Shown: piece after piece, positions 15,705-23,781 of the stretch | Numbering within the stretch: position 1 is the stretch's first letter | Layout: each line of letters opens with the position of its first letter | Origin: CAZOAR01 sp964577985 | Lineage (GTDB): Bacteria > Gemmatimonadota > CAZMKB01 > CAZNLH01 | Assembly (NCBI GenBank): GCA_964577985.1 | Contig: CAZOAR010000025.1 | Coordinates: 1-40,007 of the forward strand | Length of the DNA stretch: 40,007 nt | Direction of reading: 5' to 3' | The notes under the pieces: generated by a model | The model's input: the letters and a program-made list of their open reading frames with translations, nothing else | Databases searched by the model: none | Told to the model about the DNA's origin: nothing | Program-made: the position numbers and the translations under genes

Positions 15705-17333
15705 ATGGCAAAGGAACTTCAATTTAAGACGGAAGCAAGGGCGCTCCTCGGGAGGGGAGTTGACCAGCTTGCAGAGGCCGTAAAGGTCACGCTTGGTCCC
15801 AAGGGGAGAAATGTCGTTATCGACAAGAAGTTCGGATCTCCCACCGTGACAAAAGATGGGGTTACCGTAGCAAAAGAAGTGGAACTTGAAGATCACTTCG
15901 AGAATATGGGCGCTCAGATGGTCAAGGAAGTGGCCTCCAAGACGAGTGACATCGCCGGGGATGGTACGACTACCGCGACCATTCTCGCTCAGGCGATATT
16001 CAAACAGGGCCTCAAGAACGTGACCGCCGGCATCAACCCGATGGGTATCAAGAGAGGCATGGACAAGGCCGTTGATGTAGCTATCAAGGAACTTGAGAAA
16101 CTTTCCACTCCCACCAAGGGGAAGAAAGAAATCGCGCAGGTGGGGACGATCTCGGCCAATAACGATCCTTCTATCGGAGAACTGATTGCCGAGGCGATGG
16201 AGAAGGTCGGTAAGGATGGCGTCATCACTGTCGAAGAAGCGAAGAGCATGGAGACGAGCCTCGAGACAGTGGATGGTATGCAGTTTGACCGGGGTTATCT
16301 GTCACCCTATTTTGTCACTAATCCCGACAAGATGACTGTGGAGCTGGAAGACCCGATGATCCTCATTCACGACAAGAAGATCTCGGTCATGAAGGACCTC
16401 CTCCCGATTCTTGAGAAGGTCGCGCAGACGGGAAAACCCCTTCTGGTAATCGCGGAAGACATAGAGGGTGAGGCCCTTGCCACGCTGGTCGTCAACAAGA
16501 TCAGGGGTACGCTCAAAGTAGCCGCCGTCAAGGCACCTGGTTTTGGCGACAGGCGCAAGGCCATGCTTGACGACATCGCGATTCTGACAGGTGGCCGTGT
16601 TATTTCTGAAGAGGTCGGGTTCAAGCTGGAAAACGTGGTCATGGGAGACCTTGGAACGGCCAAGCGTATCACCATCGACAAGGATGACACGACCATCATC
16701 AACGGAGCTGGAAAGGACGACGACATCCAGGGCCGGATAGGTCAGATACGCAAGCAGATCGATGCCTCAACATCTGACTACGACAAGGAAAAGCTGCAGG
16801 AGAGGCTTGCAAAGCTTGCGGGTGGTGTCGCGGTCATATATGTTGGTGCCGCTACCGAGACCGAAATGAAGGAGAAAAAGGCGCGAGTTGAAGACGCGCT
16901 TCACGCCACAAGGGCCGCTGTCGAAGAGGGCATCGTTCCTGGAGGCGGAGTAGCTCTCCTTCGCACGCTCGACGCGCTCGGAAAGATCAACCTGGATAAC
17001 CAGGAGGAGCAGGTCGGCGTCGATATAATCATCAGGGCCATCGAAGAGCCGCTTCGCCAGATCGTCAACAACGCAGGCGCAGAAGGCTCCGTGGTCGTCG
17101 AGAAGGTAAAGGGCGAGAAACAGAACAACGGTTTTGATGCCGAGTCAATGGAGTACAAGGACATGCTTCAAGCCGGGATCATAGACCCTACCAAGGTCAC
17201 GAGAATCGCCCTCCAGAACTCGTCCAGTATTGCCGGACTGCTTCTGACCACAGAGGCGTTGATTTCCGAGAAGCCGGAGGATGAGAAGATGCCCCCGATG
17301 CCCCCAGGAGGCGGCATGGGCGGGATGTACTAA
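15705..17333 (+). CDS. groEL: chaperonin GroEL
   Basis: A 542-residue GroEL subunit that folds proteins in a double heptameric ring. Visible are VTLGPKGRNVVIDK, the ATP-site motif GDGTTTATILAQ, the apical region with MDKAVDVAIKELEKL, the GGGVALLR motif near 410 and the flexible tail ending in GGGMGGMY. Length and motifs are complete with no disruption. An AAGGAG site lies upstream of the ATG. It is co-transcribed with groES and controlled through CIRCE. Confidence 0.99.
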   Translation: MAKELQFKTEARALLGRGVDQLAEAVKVTLGPKGRNVVIDKKFGSPTVTKDGVTVAKEVELEDHFENMGAQMVKEVASKTSDIAGDGTTTATILAQAIFKQGLKNVTAGINPMGIKRGMDKAVDVAIKELEKLSTPTKGKKEIAQVGTISANNDPSIGELIAEAMEKVGKDGVITVEEAKSMETSLETVDGMQFDRGYLSPYFVTNPDKMTVELEDPMILIHDKKISVMKDLLPILEKVAQTGKPLLVIAEDIEGEALATLVVNKIRGTLKVAAVKAPGFGDRRKAMLDDIAILTGGRVISEEVGFKLENVVMGDLGTAKRITIDKDDTTIINGAGKDDDIQGRIGQIRKQIDASTSDYDKEKLQERLAKLAGGVAVIYVGAATETEMKEKKARVEDALHATRAAVEEGIVPGGGVALLRTLDALGKINLDNQEEQVGVDIIIRAIEEPLRQIVNNAGAEGSVVVEKVKGEKQNNGFDAESMEYKDMLQAGIIDPTKVTRIALQNSSSIAGLLLTTEALISEKPEDEKMPPMPPGGGMGGMY

Positions 17334-17365
17334 GTTACTTCCGAAAAAATTGTTGACGCGAAAAA

Positions 17366-17400
17366 GGCCCCGGGATGAGCCATCCCGGGGCCTTGATCAT
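17366..17400. terminator. terminator shared by groEL and the minus-strand radical SAM gene
   Basis: GGCCCCGGGATG (17366-17377) and CATCCCGGGGCC (17381-17392) make a perfect 12-pair stem with a three-base loop. On the minus strand it is followed by five T, a standard terminator for the gene at 17412-18494. On the + strand the tail is TTGATCATT, weaker but probably still adequate for groEL. Confidence 0.88.
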
Positions 17401-17411
17401 TGCAGTAAAGG

Positions 17412-18494
17412 CTACTGATAGCCGGGGCACATTTCACAGATGTTCGGCTTCTGCGGTACGCCGGTGCTGAGCCTGTTTCTAAACTCCTTGTACTTCTCCC
17501 CGTTCCAGACCGCCTTGAATCCATCTTCGAAGATGTTCCCCATCGAAGCGTCTTCAGGGAACAGGTTGTACCAGCATGGCGTAACGTGGCCATCGATCGT
17601 GACGCAGAAGGACGTCCATGGCCAGGTACACTTCTGCCGATCGGGCGGCATGACTTCCGGCATGAGAGAGTGAAAAAAGAACGCAGGCAGACCAAGCGAT
17701 TTCGACGTTTCAAGTGCGTCGAGGAGATATCTCCTGTCATCACTGTCGAGCGTCAGATGTGCCAGGGTGGGATGGGGCATACTGAACTCCTTGATATCCA
17801 CCCGGTTTACGCCGATTTCATGGGCCAGTCTTATGAAGTCTGAGACCTCAGCGATGTTCGTCTTGAGCGCCACAAATATCAGCGCTATCTGTGGGTAGTC
17901 AACCCCTCTCCTGCGTTTTTCCGCAACGAGCCCCTTGAGATTCGAGACAACCTCTTCGAAATTGGCTCCCTTCCGGATCGATTCATATGTCTTCGCGGTC
18001 GCACCGTCGAGAGATACGCAGATCTCCCCGACCCTTGAATCTATGATTTCCCTGGACACCTCGCTTGTGATCTTGCTGCCGTTCGAGATGATCCAGATGT
18101 GGGGGATTCTACGTTCCCGGAGATAGCGAATCATCTCAAAGATCTCGGGGTTGAGAAATGGCTCTCCAGTGCCTTGAAGGAGGACACATTCGGTGTACTT
18201 GATTTCCTCAAATATCTTCTTGAAGTTATCGAAGGACATATAGCTCATCCTGCCCTCGAACTTCTCCTTCACCTCATCCAGATGAAGAAGTCCGAACCAG
18301 CACATCCTGCAGCGGAAGTTGCAGATCGTGGAGACCTCCACCTGGATAAAATATGGATATCCGCTCACCCGATTCGACTCGAACATCTTCGCCCTCTTGA
18401 TGTTGAAGATGTTGAGGCAACCCAGGGGCCCGAAGGCGGCGAGTTGACGATAGTACCGATTAGCCTTGTGCGTGATGACATCAGTTGTTTTCAT
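17412..18494 (-). CDS. radical SAM/SPASM domain protein
   Basis: A 360-residue radical SAM enzyme. The cluster motif CNFRCRMC uses Cys58, Cys62 and Cys65. A SAM-contact stretch LLQGTGEPFLNPEIF follows near 104-118. The C-terminal SPASM region has Cys289, Cys297, Cys307, Cys353 and Cys356, which could hold extra iron-sulfur clusters. SPASM enzymes modify peptides, proteins or small molecules. No precursor peptide or partner is seen beside it, so the substrate is unknown. It is the only minus-strand gene of the window, with its own promoter and a terminator. AGAAGGAT six bases upstream supports the start. Confidence 0.9.
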   Translation of the reverse strand: MKTTDVITHKANRYYRQLAAFGPLGCLNIFNIKRAKMFESNRVSGYPYFIQVEVSTICNFRCRMCWFGLLHLDEVKEKFEGRMSYMSFDNFKKIFEEIKYTECVLLQGTGEPFLNPEIFEMIRYLRERRIPHIWIISNGSKITSEVSREIIDSRVGEICVSLDGATAKTYESIRKGANFEEVVSNLKGLVAEKRRRGVDYPQIALIFVALKTNIAEVSDFIRLAHEIGVNRVDIKEFSMPHPTLAHLTLDSDDRRYLLDALETSKSLGLPAFFFHSLMPEVMPPDRQKCTWPWTSFCVTIDGHVTPCWYNLFPEDASMGNIFEDGFKAVWNGEKYKEFRNRLSTGVPQKPNICEMCPGYQ

Positions 18495-18546
18495 TCAATG
18501 ATCCTTCTGGTCAAAAATCACTCCAAGTCAACGAAATCCACCAGTA

Positions 18547-18575
18547 ATTGTATCAGGATTCCGATCATTTGTCAA
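18547..18575 (-). promoter_or_regulatory. promoter of the radical SAM gene
   Basis: Read on the minus strand, TTGACA (18575-18570) and TACAAT (18552-18547) are separated by exactly 17 bases. The -35 box is perfect and the -10 box matches five of six. The start site would lie about 50 bases before the gene. Confidence 0.72.
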
Positions 18576-18651
18576 ACAGGCGGGAGTCGGAACGACATTT
18601 CATCCATGCGTTTACGTCCATCTTTCCCCCGTTATCCAGGACGTTTTTCCC

Positions 18652-18680
18652 TTGACCCGACCCTCATGATAATATAGAAT
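18652..18680 (+). promoter_or_regulatory. promoter of the lipoprotein-OmpA transcript
   Basis: TTGACC at 18652-18657 and TAGAAT at 18675-18680 are 17 bases apart, each matching consensus at five of six positions. Transcription would start near 18687 and leave a leader of about 209 bases. Confidence 0.6.
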
Positions 18681-18895
18681 TGACACCGGGTCATGACAAG
18701 GGGCTGAGCCTCGCTGGTCGGCTCGATTGAGGGCAAATCCATAAATGGTGTCGAAGAGAGATGGCTCACGTCTGTGACGCCTTCTTATTCGGTATCCTTA
18801 TCGGGGAAAATCGCCGGTAGCCTGGAAAAACCGTGCATACGCTATTCCGTTTGAAACCTGGTATCCAATCGCAGGTGCAGGAAAGGACGTGAACC

Positions 18896-19612
18896 ATGAA
18901 GCAGATTTCGTGTGTCGTGATCGGAGTGCTGTTAGCGGGGGCTTTACTCTCCGGCTGTTCAGGTGATCGCGGCCAGGCACAGAAATACTACGAGATGGGA
19001 GAATATGAAGCCGCTCTAAGCATGGCCAACAAGGCACTCAAGAGAAATAAGGATGACGTGGAAATGGCAGCGCTGATCTGGAAAATTCAGATCGTAACCC
19101 AATTCTGCAACGACGTCCAATCGGTGGAATACGCATGCTCATCAATTCGTGGGATGGCGCTTCCCTACGGAGATCGTGTGCTGCCGGTACTCAGGAGCGC
19201 ATTGCAGGAAGAGAAGGGATGCATAAAGCTTTTTGCTGTGTATATTGCGGGTAATATAGACAGTCCCGATGTGTATTCGATGCTCTCCGAGATCGCGGCT
19301 GGAAACATTGGACCGCTGGAAGAGGGAGGATCCATAACGAAGGAGATGATCCAGGGAAGTGCGCTGGTGACACTCGGACAGCGAGGGAACAAGGAAGCTT
19401 TTCCCCTGATGATGGAGTCGGCGAGGTCTGACAACGGGATGTTGCGGGCCATGGCAACAGAGGCCATAGGATATGTCGGAGACGAGGAAACGGTTCCGTT
19501 CCTCGAAGGCCTCCTCGATGACAATTACAGTGTCGGAGGCGAAAGACCGGTCGCGGTTGCGGCGTCAAGATCTCTCAAGATGATCACGGGAAAGGACTAT
19601 GAGATCGACTGA
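18896..19612 (+). CDS. HEAT-repeat lipoprotein
   Basis: A 238-residue predicted lipoprotein. The N-terminus is a signal peptide with the lipobox LLSGC, Cys21 being the acylated residue. After it comes one short TPR-like helix pair (AQKYYEMGEYEAALSMANKAL). Then alpha-helical repeats with HEAT character follow, the clearest being GSALVTLGQRGNKEAFPLMM and MATEAIGYVGDEETVPFLEG. It is probably in the periplasm, on the inner or outer membrane. A GGAAAGGA site lies just before the ATG. The OmpA-family gene follows, so both likely serve the envelope. I cannot assign a specific function. Confidence 0.72.
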   Translation: MKQISCVVIGVLLAGALLSGCSGDRGQAQKYYEMGEYEAALSMANKALKRNKDDVEMAALIWKIQIVTQFCNDVQSVEYACSSIRGMALPYGDRVLPVLRSALQEEKGCIKLFAVYIAGNIDSPDVYSMLSEIAAGNIGPLEEGGSITKEMIQGSALVTLGQRGNKEAFPLMMESARSDNGMLRAMATEAIGYVGDEETVPFLEGLLDDNYSVGGERPVAVAASRSLKMITGKDYEID

Positions 19613-19707
19613 GTATGCTGGCCGCGAGTGATGGAGGCACTACTGTCGAATTGGATCAGGGGCGGGGATTCCACAGACATGGACGAAAGGATATGGAGAG
19701 GAGAATT

Positions 19708-21120
19708 ATGAGAGTATCATCTGGATCAGCGGGAAAGGTCTTTTTTCTGTTAGTCGCGTTGCTTCCTGGCGTTTTTCTTTTGAGGGGTTCATTAGTGGCT
19801 CAGGTCGGCTTTGAAGAGGTAGAACAATTGCTGAACAGAGCCGGAGAAGCAGGGGCCGAGCTCCTGTCCCCCAAGAGTTTCCAGGCCGCGCAGAAAGAAT
19901 ACAGGGATGCGGTGAAACTCAGGGATGAAGGCAAATCTCTGAAGGATATAGAAAAGAAGCGAGATAAAGCGAAGCAGATGGCTCAATCTGTCATCAACAA
20001 TATCAAGCTTGCGGAAGTAACATTTGCGGAGGTCCTTCCAGCCCGCGAGAAAACACTGAAAGCCGGTGCGGTGGATTTTGTCCCGGAACGATGGGAAGAG
20101 GTCAGCGATGAGTTCCGGAAGGCTGCCGTCAGTCTTGAAGAGGGGGAGGTCAAGAAGGCAAAGAATATGGCTGTTGAGTTGAGCGAGATGTTTCAGGCGG
20201 TAGAGCTTGAAGCCATAAAGCAGGATATCGCCGGATCGGCCAGAGCGCAGGCGGTTGAGATAGAGGAGGATGTATTACCCTGGGCGGCGGTGACGTATCA
20301 GAAGGGCGTGGGGAAGATCGATGAGGCCGAAGGGCTTCTTGACAGCGACAGATACGCGAGAGATAGCGCGGAGGCCTTGATCAGTGAAGCCGAGTATGAA
20401 TTGAGGCACGCCCAGGCGATAACTGCCAGGGCTAAGGCGGCGGATGAAAAGGAGATTGAGGCGGTCTTTCTCAATTTCGAGGATGACCTCAAGCGGATCT
20501 CTGACGCACTGGGGATAGAAGTCGGTTTTGATGTCGACAGGGAAGAGGCTGTTGCCGCCATGGAGAAGGCGGCAAGAGATCTGGTAAGAAAGAACAGGGA
20601 ATTGTCTTCCGAACTCTACAGCTCGAAGGAGGCCATTCAGGAGAGTCAAGAGCTGAAAGAATCTCTTCAGATGCGGCTGGATGAGGAGAAGAGGAAGCAG
20701 GATCAGCTCAACAGCGTTCAGAGACTGTTCAAAACGTCCGAGGCGAAGGTTTTTCGCGATGACAAGAACAGGGTGGTCCTGAGGCTGGTGGGCTTCAGCT
20801 TCCCTGCCGGCCGGAAGACCATCGAACCTGTCTATTTCGATCTCCTGTCCCGCGTACAGAAAGCCCTGAAGGTCTTTCCGGGGGCAAATGTAGTGATTGA
20901 AGGACATACCGATTCGAGAGGTGACGCTAACTCGAACAAGGTCCTTTCGCAGGGGCGTGCCGAGGCAATCCAACAGTATCTTGTTGCCAACCTTGGCCTT
21001 GATCCTGAACTCGTAACGGCAGTCGGATACGGCGAGGAGAGACCGATCGCCAACAACGAATCGGCAGAGGGCAGAGTCCAGAATCGAAGGGTGGACATCC
21101 TTATCATCCCGGCGAGGTGA
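19708..21120 (+). CDS. OmpA family protein with long coiled-coil stalk
   Basis: About 470 residues: a signal peptide (FFLLVALLPGVFLLRG, cut probably after LVA), a long charged helical region of about 300 residues rich in Glu, Lys and Ala (with DUF4398-like character), and a C-terminal OmpA domain with VVIEGHTDSRGDANSNKVLS and a final NRRVDILI. The OmpA domain would bind peptidoglycan; there is no N-terminal beta barrel. The ATG at 19708 has GAGAGGAG just upstream; the frame extends to 19615 with no such site. It follows the HEAT lipoprotein and probably helps hold the envelope together. Confidence 0.85.
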   Translation: MRVSSGSAGKVFFLLVALLPGVFLLRGSLVAQVGFEEVEQLLNRAGEAGAELLSPKSFQAAQKEYRDAVKLRDEGKSLKDIEKKRDKAKQMAQSVINNIKLAEVTFAEVLPAREKTLKAGAVDFVPERWEEVSDEFRKAAVSLEEGEVKKAKNMAVELSEMFQAVELEAIKQDIAGSARAQAVEIEEDVLPWAAVTYQKGVGKIDEAEGLLDSDRYARDSAEALISEAEYELRHAQAITARAKAADEKEIEAVFLNFEDDLKRISDALGIEVGFDVDREEAVAAMEKAARDLVRKNRELSSELYSSKEAIQESQELKESLQMRLDEEKRKQDQLNSVQRLFKTSEAKVFRDDKNRVVLRLVGFSFPAGRKTIEPVYFDLLSRVQKALKVFPGANVVIEGHTDSRGDANSNKVLSQGRAEAIQQYLVANLGLDPELVTAVGYGEERPIANNESAEGRVQNRRVDILIIPAR

Positions 21121-21150
21121 ATTGTTTGACCAGGGAGGGAGAGGAATGAT

Positions 21151-21867
21151 ATGCTGCTGAGGGACATGACATGGCAGGCCGCGAAGGAGTATCTTGAAAA
21201 AGACGACCGTATTATTCTGCCGATAGGAAGTGTTGAGCAGCACGGCCCCATAGGTCTTTTTGGTACCGACCATATCATCCCCGAGGCGGTTGCGGAGGAA
21301 GTAGCCTCGAGGACTGAAACCGTCTCGGCTCCTCTGTTGTGTTACGGGATGTCGCAGCACCATATGGCATTTCCCGGCACCATGAGCCTCGAACCGACTA
21401 CTCTTGTTCTCGTGATAAGGGATCTTCTCGTGTCGTTGTCCCGGCACGGCTTTAATAGGATACTCATCCTCAACGGCCACGGGGGAAATATCGCGCCAGT
21501 GCAGACCGCGATAGCAGAGACATGTCACAAGAGGACAGACATCAAGATAAAATTCTACTCGTGGTGGGAAACGGAAGAGATGCGCTCTCTCATAGAGGAG
21601 ATGTTTGGAGACCAGGAGGGCCATCACGCTACGCCATCAGAGATTTCCATGGTGATGCATCTTCACCGTGGAAAGGTGCACAAACGCGAGTTCCCCGTGC
21701 AGCCCGACAGAGAGAGGAAGTACACTCCCAGCTTTGTCCGGTTCAGAGAGCTGTTCCCGGATGGGTCTATAAACTCCAACGCCCACCTGGCGTCGGAAGA
21801 GAACGGTGAAAGGATATACAGGGCATGCGTAGAAGTGTACACGAGAGAGATGCGCGATTGGGAGTGA
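21151..21867 (+). CDS. creatininase family protein
   Basis: A 238-residue metal-dependent amidohydrolase of the creatininase family. Metal-binding candidates appear as SVEQHGPIGLFGTDH (about residues 28-42) and the LNGHGGN motif (about 107-113), followed by a Glu-rich MRSLIEEMFGDQEGHHATPSE segment, the usual place of the third acidic ligand. Members cleave creatinine, dealkylate formamides in cofactor synthesis (ArfB, MftE-type) or are uncharacterised. A strong GGGAGAGGA site precedes the ATG. The next gene overlaps its end. The natural substrate cannot be told here. Confidence 0.85.
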   Translation: MLLRDMTWQAAKEYLEKDDRIILPIGSVEQHGPIGLFGTDHIIPEAVAEEVASRTETVSAPLLCYGMSQHHMAFPGTMSLEPTTLVLVIRDLLVSLSRHGFNRILILNGHGGNIAPVQTAIAETCHKRTDIKIKFYSWWETEEMRSLIEEMFGDQEGHHATPSEISMVMHLHRGKVHKREFPVQPDRERKYTPSFVRFRELFPDGSINSNAHLASEENGERIYRACVEVYTREMRDWE

Positions 21868-23297
21868 AACCGCCATTTCTGACCCGGGGGGCGCTTGAAA
21901 AGGAGCTTTCGCTCAAGGCCGATGCCCTCGTGAGACTTGTGCATTATATACTTCACCCTTATTCCGTTGCCCTTTTTGTGTCAACAGGTGAGAAAGGCGA
22001 GTTTTCACTCGCTTCTGTTTATGTACGTGATCCCGGCACAAAGAAGGGAGTTGAGGAGATCACGCTCTCGCACTCCTTCCTTGGAAGGACCGCGAGTGAA
22101 ATAGGCGAGATCTGGATTCGCGAGTTATCACCGAGGGCCGGCGGATGGCTTTCTCTCAAGGGAGATGAGACACGGCTGGAGTCTATCCGCCTTATTCCTT
22201 TCCAGCTCAGCGAGGAAGCCGATCTACTCCTTGTTGTCGACTTTGACAAGCGCCCTGAGAGTGACCCCATCGATGCGATAGAACCCCTTCTCAGGCTCTT
22301 TGTTGAGTCGGCCTCTTCCCAGACGCTGCAGACCAGGGCCAGCCACGGGTTCTCCGCGCTCCCGATGCCGATCTTTCTGAGGAGGATAATGGCTCCTTTT
22401 ATTGACATCAGCCTCAAGTTCATACCAATCAAGTCTATGGGATTGTCTCTGTGGGGCCCTCCCACATCAGGAGGCGAGATCCTTGAGGCGATTTGTGAAA
22501 GAGACCGCGGCGTCCCCACTGGCCAGGGGAACTACTTCATGCTCGGCCCGCTGAGGTGCCGATGGTCAACAGGATCTCCGCGGAAAAACCTCTTGTCGAG
22601 AGAAAAGACAGATAGAGGAACGTCATATTTCCCGATTGTGATTGGCGGCGAGGTGTTGGGAAGCATCTCACTCGTGACGGCCGGACAGCACAGAATAGAT
22701 GGCGCCTGCGGGAGCCTTGTGACGATTCTTGCCTGGTCCATCGAAAAGGAGCTCAAACTCGTCGCGGAGCTTCTCGTGGAAGGGAAGCGAGGATGCAAAT
22801 CGATTAGCAATCCATATCTGGCTGTTATCCGCCTTCTTGATGAGTGGTCGAACGCTTCGAGGTATCACGAATATCTATCCCTTGGACTTCTCAGCTTTGC
22901 GCTGGATGGCATCGACAGGTCATTGGAAGCGGAGAACCGTTCGAGGAACCTTGATGAGAAGTTGTGTGCTGAAATAGAGAATGCCATGAGGAAGGGAGAC
23001 ATACTCATCAGGTGCAACAACGGCGAGATGGCGTTGATCTTTCCGAGGACCTCTCCGGAAGGTGCGGGCAACGCCCTGAGAAGGTTTGAGAATCTACTCA
23101 GAGGGAAGATACTGAGGCTTAACGGCTCTTCCGTCAGGGTGTTGAGCGCTGACTGTCAGGTCCTGTGCTATCCCTCCGATTTGACCACCGAGGAGGTCGT
23201 CCTCGAGAAATGCGGTCAAGTCTTTATCCCTTCCTTACAATTCCTCCGGAAGACCGAAGATGTTGATGCTCGCCGGGCAGATGCGTATTCGGTCTGA
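21825..23297 (+). CDS. GAF-like protein with degenerate GGDEF domain
   Basis: A 490-residue soluble protein I do not recognise by name. Residues 20-165 and 205-310 look like GAF-type sensor folds (strands such as LLLVVDFDK and VIGGEVLGSISLV). The last 150 residues resemble a diguanylate cyclase domain, but the GGDEF signature is NNGEM at residues 398-402, so c-di-GMP synthesis is unlikely. The later IFPRTSPEGAGNALRRF is typical of GGDEF folds. ATG at 21825 overlaps the creatininase gene by 43 bases; a GTG at 21864 in the GTGA overlap is an alternative. Probably a signalling or scaffold protein. Confidence 0.6.
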   Translation: MRRSVHERDARLGVKPPFLTRGALEKELSLKADALVRLVHYILHPYSVALFVSTGEKGEFSLASVYVRDPGTKKGVEEITLSHSFLGRTASEIGEIWIRELSPRAGGWLSLKGDETRLESIRLIPFQLSEEADLLLVVDFDKRPESDPIDAIEPLLRLFVESASSQTLQTRASHGFSALPMPIFLRRIMAPFIDISLKFIPIKSMGLSLWGPPTSGGEILEAICERDRGVPTGQGNYFMLGPLRCRWSTGSPRKNLLSREKTDRGTSYFPIVIGGEVLGSISLVTAGQHRIDGACGSLVTILAWSIEKELKLVAELLVEGKRGCKSISNPYLAVIRLLDEWSNASRYHEYLSLGLLSFALDGIDRSLEAENRSRNLDEKLCAEIENAMRKGDILIRCNNGEMALIFPRTSPEGAGNALRRFENLLRGKILRLNGSSVRVLSADCQVLCYPSDLTTEEVVLEKCGQVFIPSLQFLRKTEDVDARRADAYSV

Positions 23298-23342
23298 CAT
23301 ATCGACATCACGCCGCTGGAGAGCTTCAATAGGTTGATGGCC

Positions 23343-23371
23343 TTGACATTACAGGCGATCTGTCTTATTAT
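23343..23371 (+). promoter_or_regulatory. promoter of the fmdB-argS transcript
   Basis: A perfect TTGACA (23343-23348) and TATTAT (23366-23371, five of six matches) are separated by 17 bases. The start site near 23378 leaves about 120 bases before the FmdB gene. Confidence 0.7.
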
Positions 23372-23407
23372 ATTTATGCAATTCGATCTCCGGAAATAGC
23401 CGGATGA

Positions 23408-23466
23408 CCGGGAGTTGAGGATGAATGGCTCCCGGATGATTTTATCCGTTCCGGAGCAGTTTTTTT
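23408..23466 (+). promoter_or_regulatory. attenuator-like pair of competing hairpins
   Basis: CTCCCGGAT (23429-23437) pairs with ATCCG (23444-23448) and GGAG (23453-23456), with four bases bulged. Seven T follow at 23460-23466, making a terminator. CCGGGAG (23408-23414) can instead pair with CTCCCGG (23429-23435), which would break that terminator. Lying between a good promoter and fmdB, this looks like an attenuator; a plain terminator of upstream transcription is the alternative. Confidence 0.5.
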
Positions 23467-23498
23467 CAGGATTGGACAGAGAGACGGAGTGCGGTTGA
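23421..23498 (+). CDS. possible 25-residue leader peptide
   Basis: An ATG at 23421 opens a frame of 25 codons ending in TGA at 23496-23498, just one base before the fmdB ATG. A GGGAG sequence lies six bases upstream of this ATG and sits inside one arm of the antiterminator stem described above. Translation here would affect folding of the leader and couple to fmdB. The peptide starts MNGSRMILSV and shows no run of a single amino acid. It may be chance. Confidence 0.25.
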   Translation: MNGSRMILSVPEQFFSGLDRETECG

Positions 23499-23499
23499 A

Positions 23500-23781
23500 A
23501 TGCCTACATATTCATATGTGTGCAGCAGGTGTGAGCATACGTTCGAACGTTTCCAGAAGATGACAGACAAGCCGGTGAAAAAGTGTCCGGAATGTGGGTC
23601 GAAAGTCGAAAGATTGATTACTGGTGGAGGGGGAATTATCTTCAAGGGAGATGGCTTCTATTGTACGGATTACCGCAGTGAGAGTTACAAGGAAGCGGCC
23701 AGAAGGGATTCGTCGGACGATAGCAGTTCCAGGGACGCTTCGAGTTCGGGCGCGAAAGAGAAGAGCGAGAAGTCAGATTGA
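23500..23781 (+). CDS. FmdB family zinc ribbon protein
   Basis: A 93-residue protein with the FmdB/CxxC regulatory domain: MPTYSYVC, then paired cysteines at 8, 11, 29 and 32 that would hold one zinc ion, followed by the glycine stretch LITGGGGIIFKGDGFYCTDY typical of the family. The C-terminal 25 residues are a Ser/Asp/Lys-rich disordered tail. The family was named for a putative regulator in methylotrophs, but its actual role is poorly known. It overlaps the argS start by four bases and is probably co-expressed with it. Confidence 0.9.
   Translation: MPTYSYVCSRCEHTFERFQKMTDKPVKKCPECGSKVERLITGGGGIIFKGDGFYCTDYRSESYKEAARRDSSDDSSSRDASSSGAKEKSEKSD

Larger units (their letters stand above)
18495..18895. 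other. 401-base divergent intergenic region
   Basis: This gap separates the minus-strand radical SAM gene from the lipoprotein gene. It holds a promoter on each strand and a leader of about 209 bases (about 18687-18895) before the lipoprotein. The leader has small stems, such as GAGCC with GGCTC and CGTC-TGT-GACG, but no match to a riboswitch that I can defend. No convincing small gene is seen. Confidence 0.6.

Noticed and set aside
18720..18850. Resemblance to a GEMM-I (c-di-GMP) riboswitch, with GGGCAAA and later GGTAGCC
   Set aside because: The GAAA-loop hairpin and the GACGCAAAGCC segment are missing, so the match is too fragmentary.
20275..21627. A 450-codon open frame on the minus strand across the OmpA and creatininase genes
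   Set aside because: Both + strand genes have clear family motifs; the antisense frame has no recognisable motif and is a by-product of GC-rich codon use.
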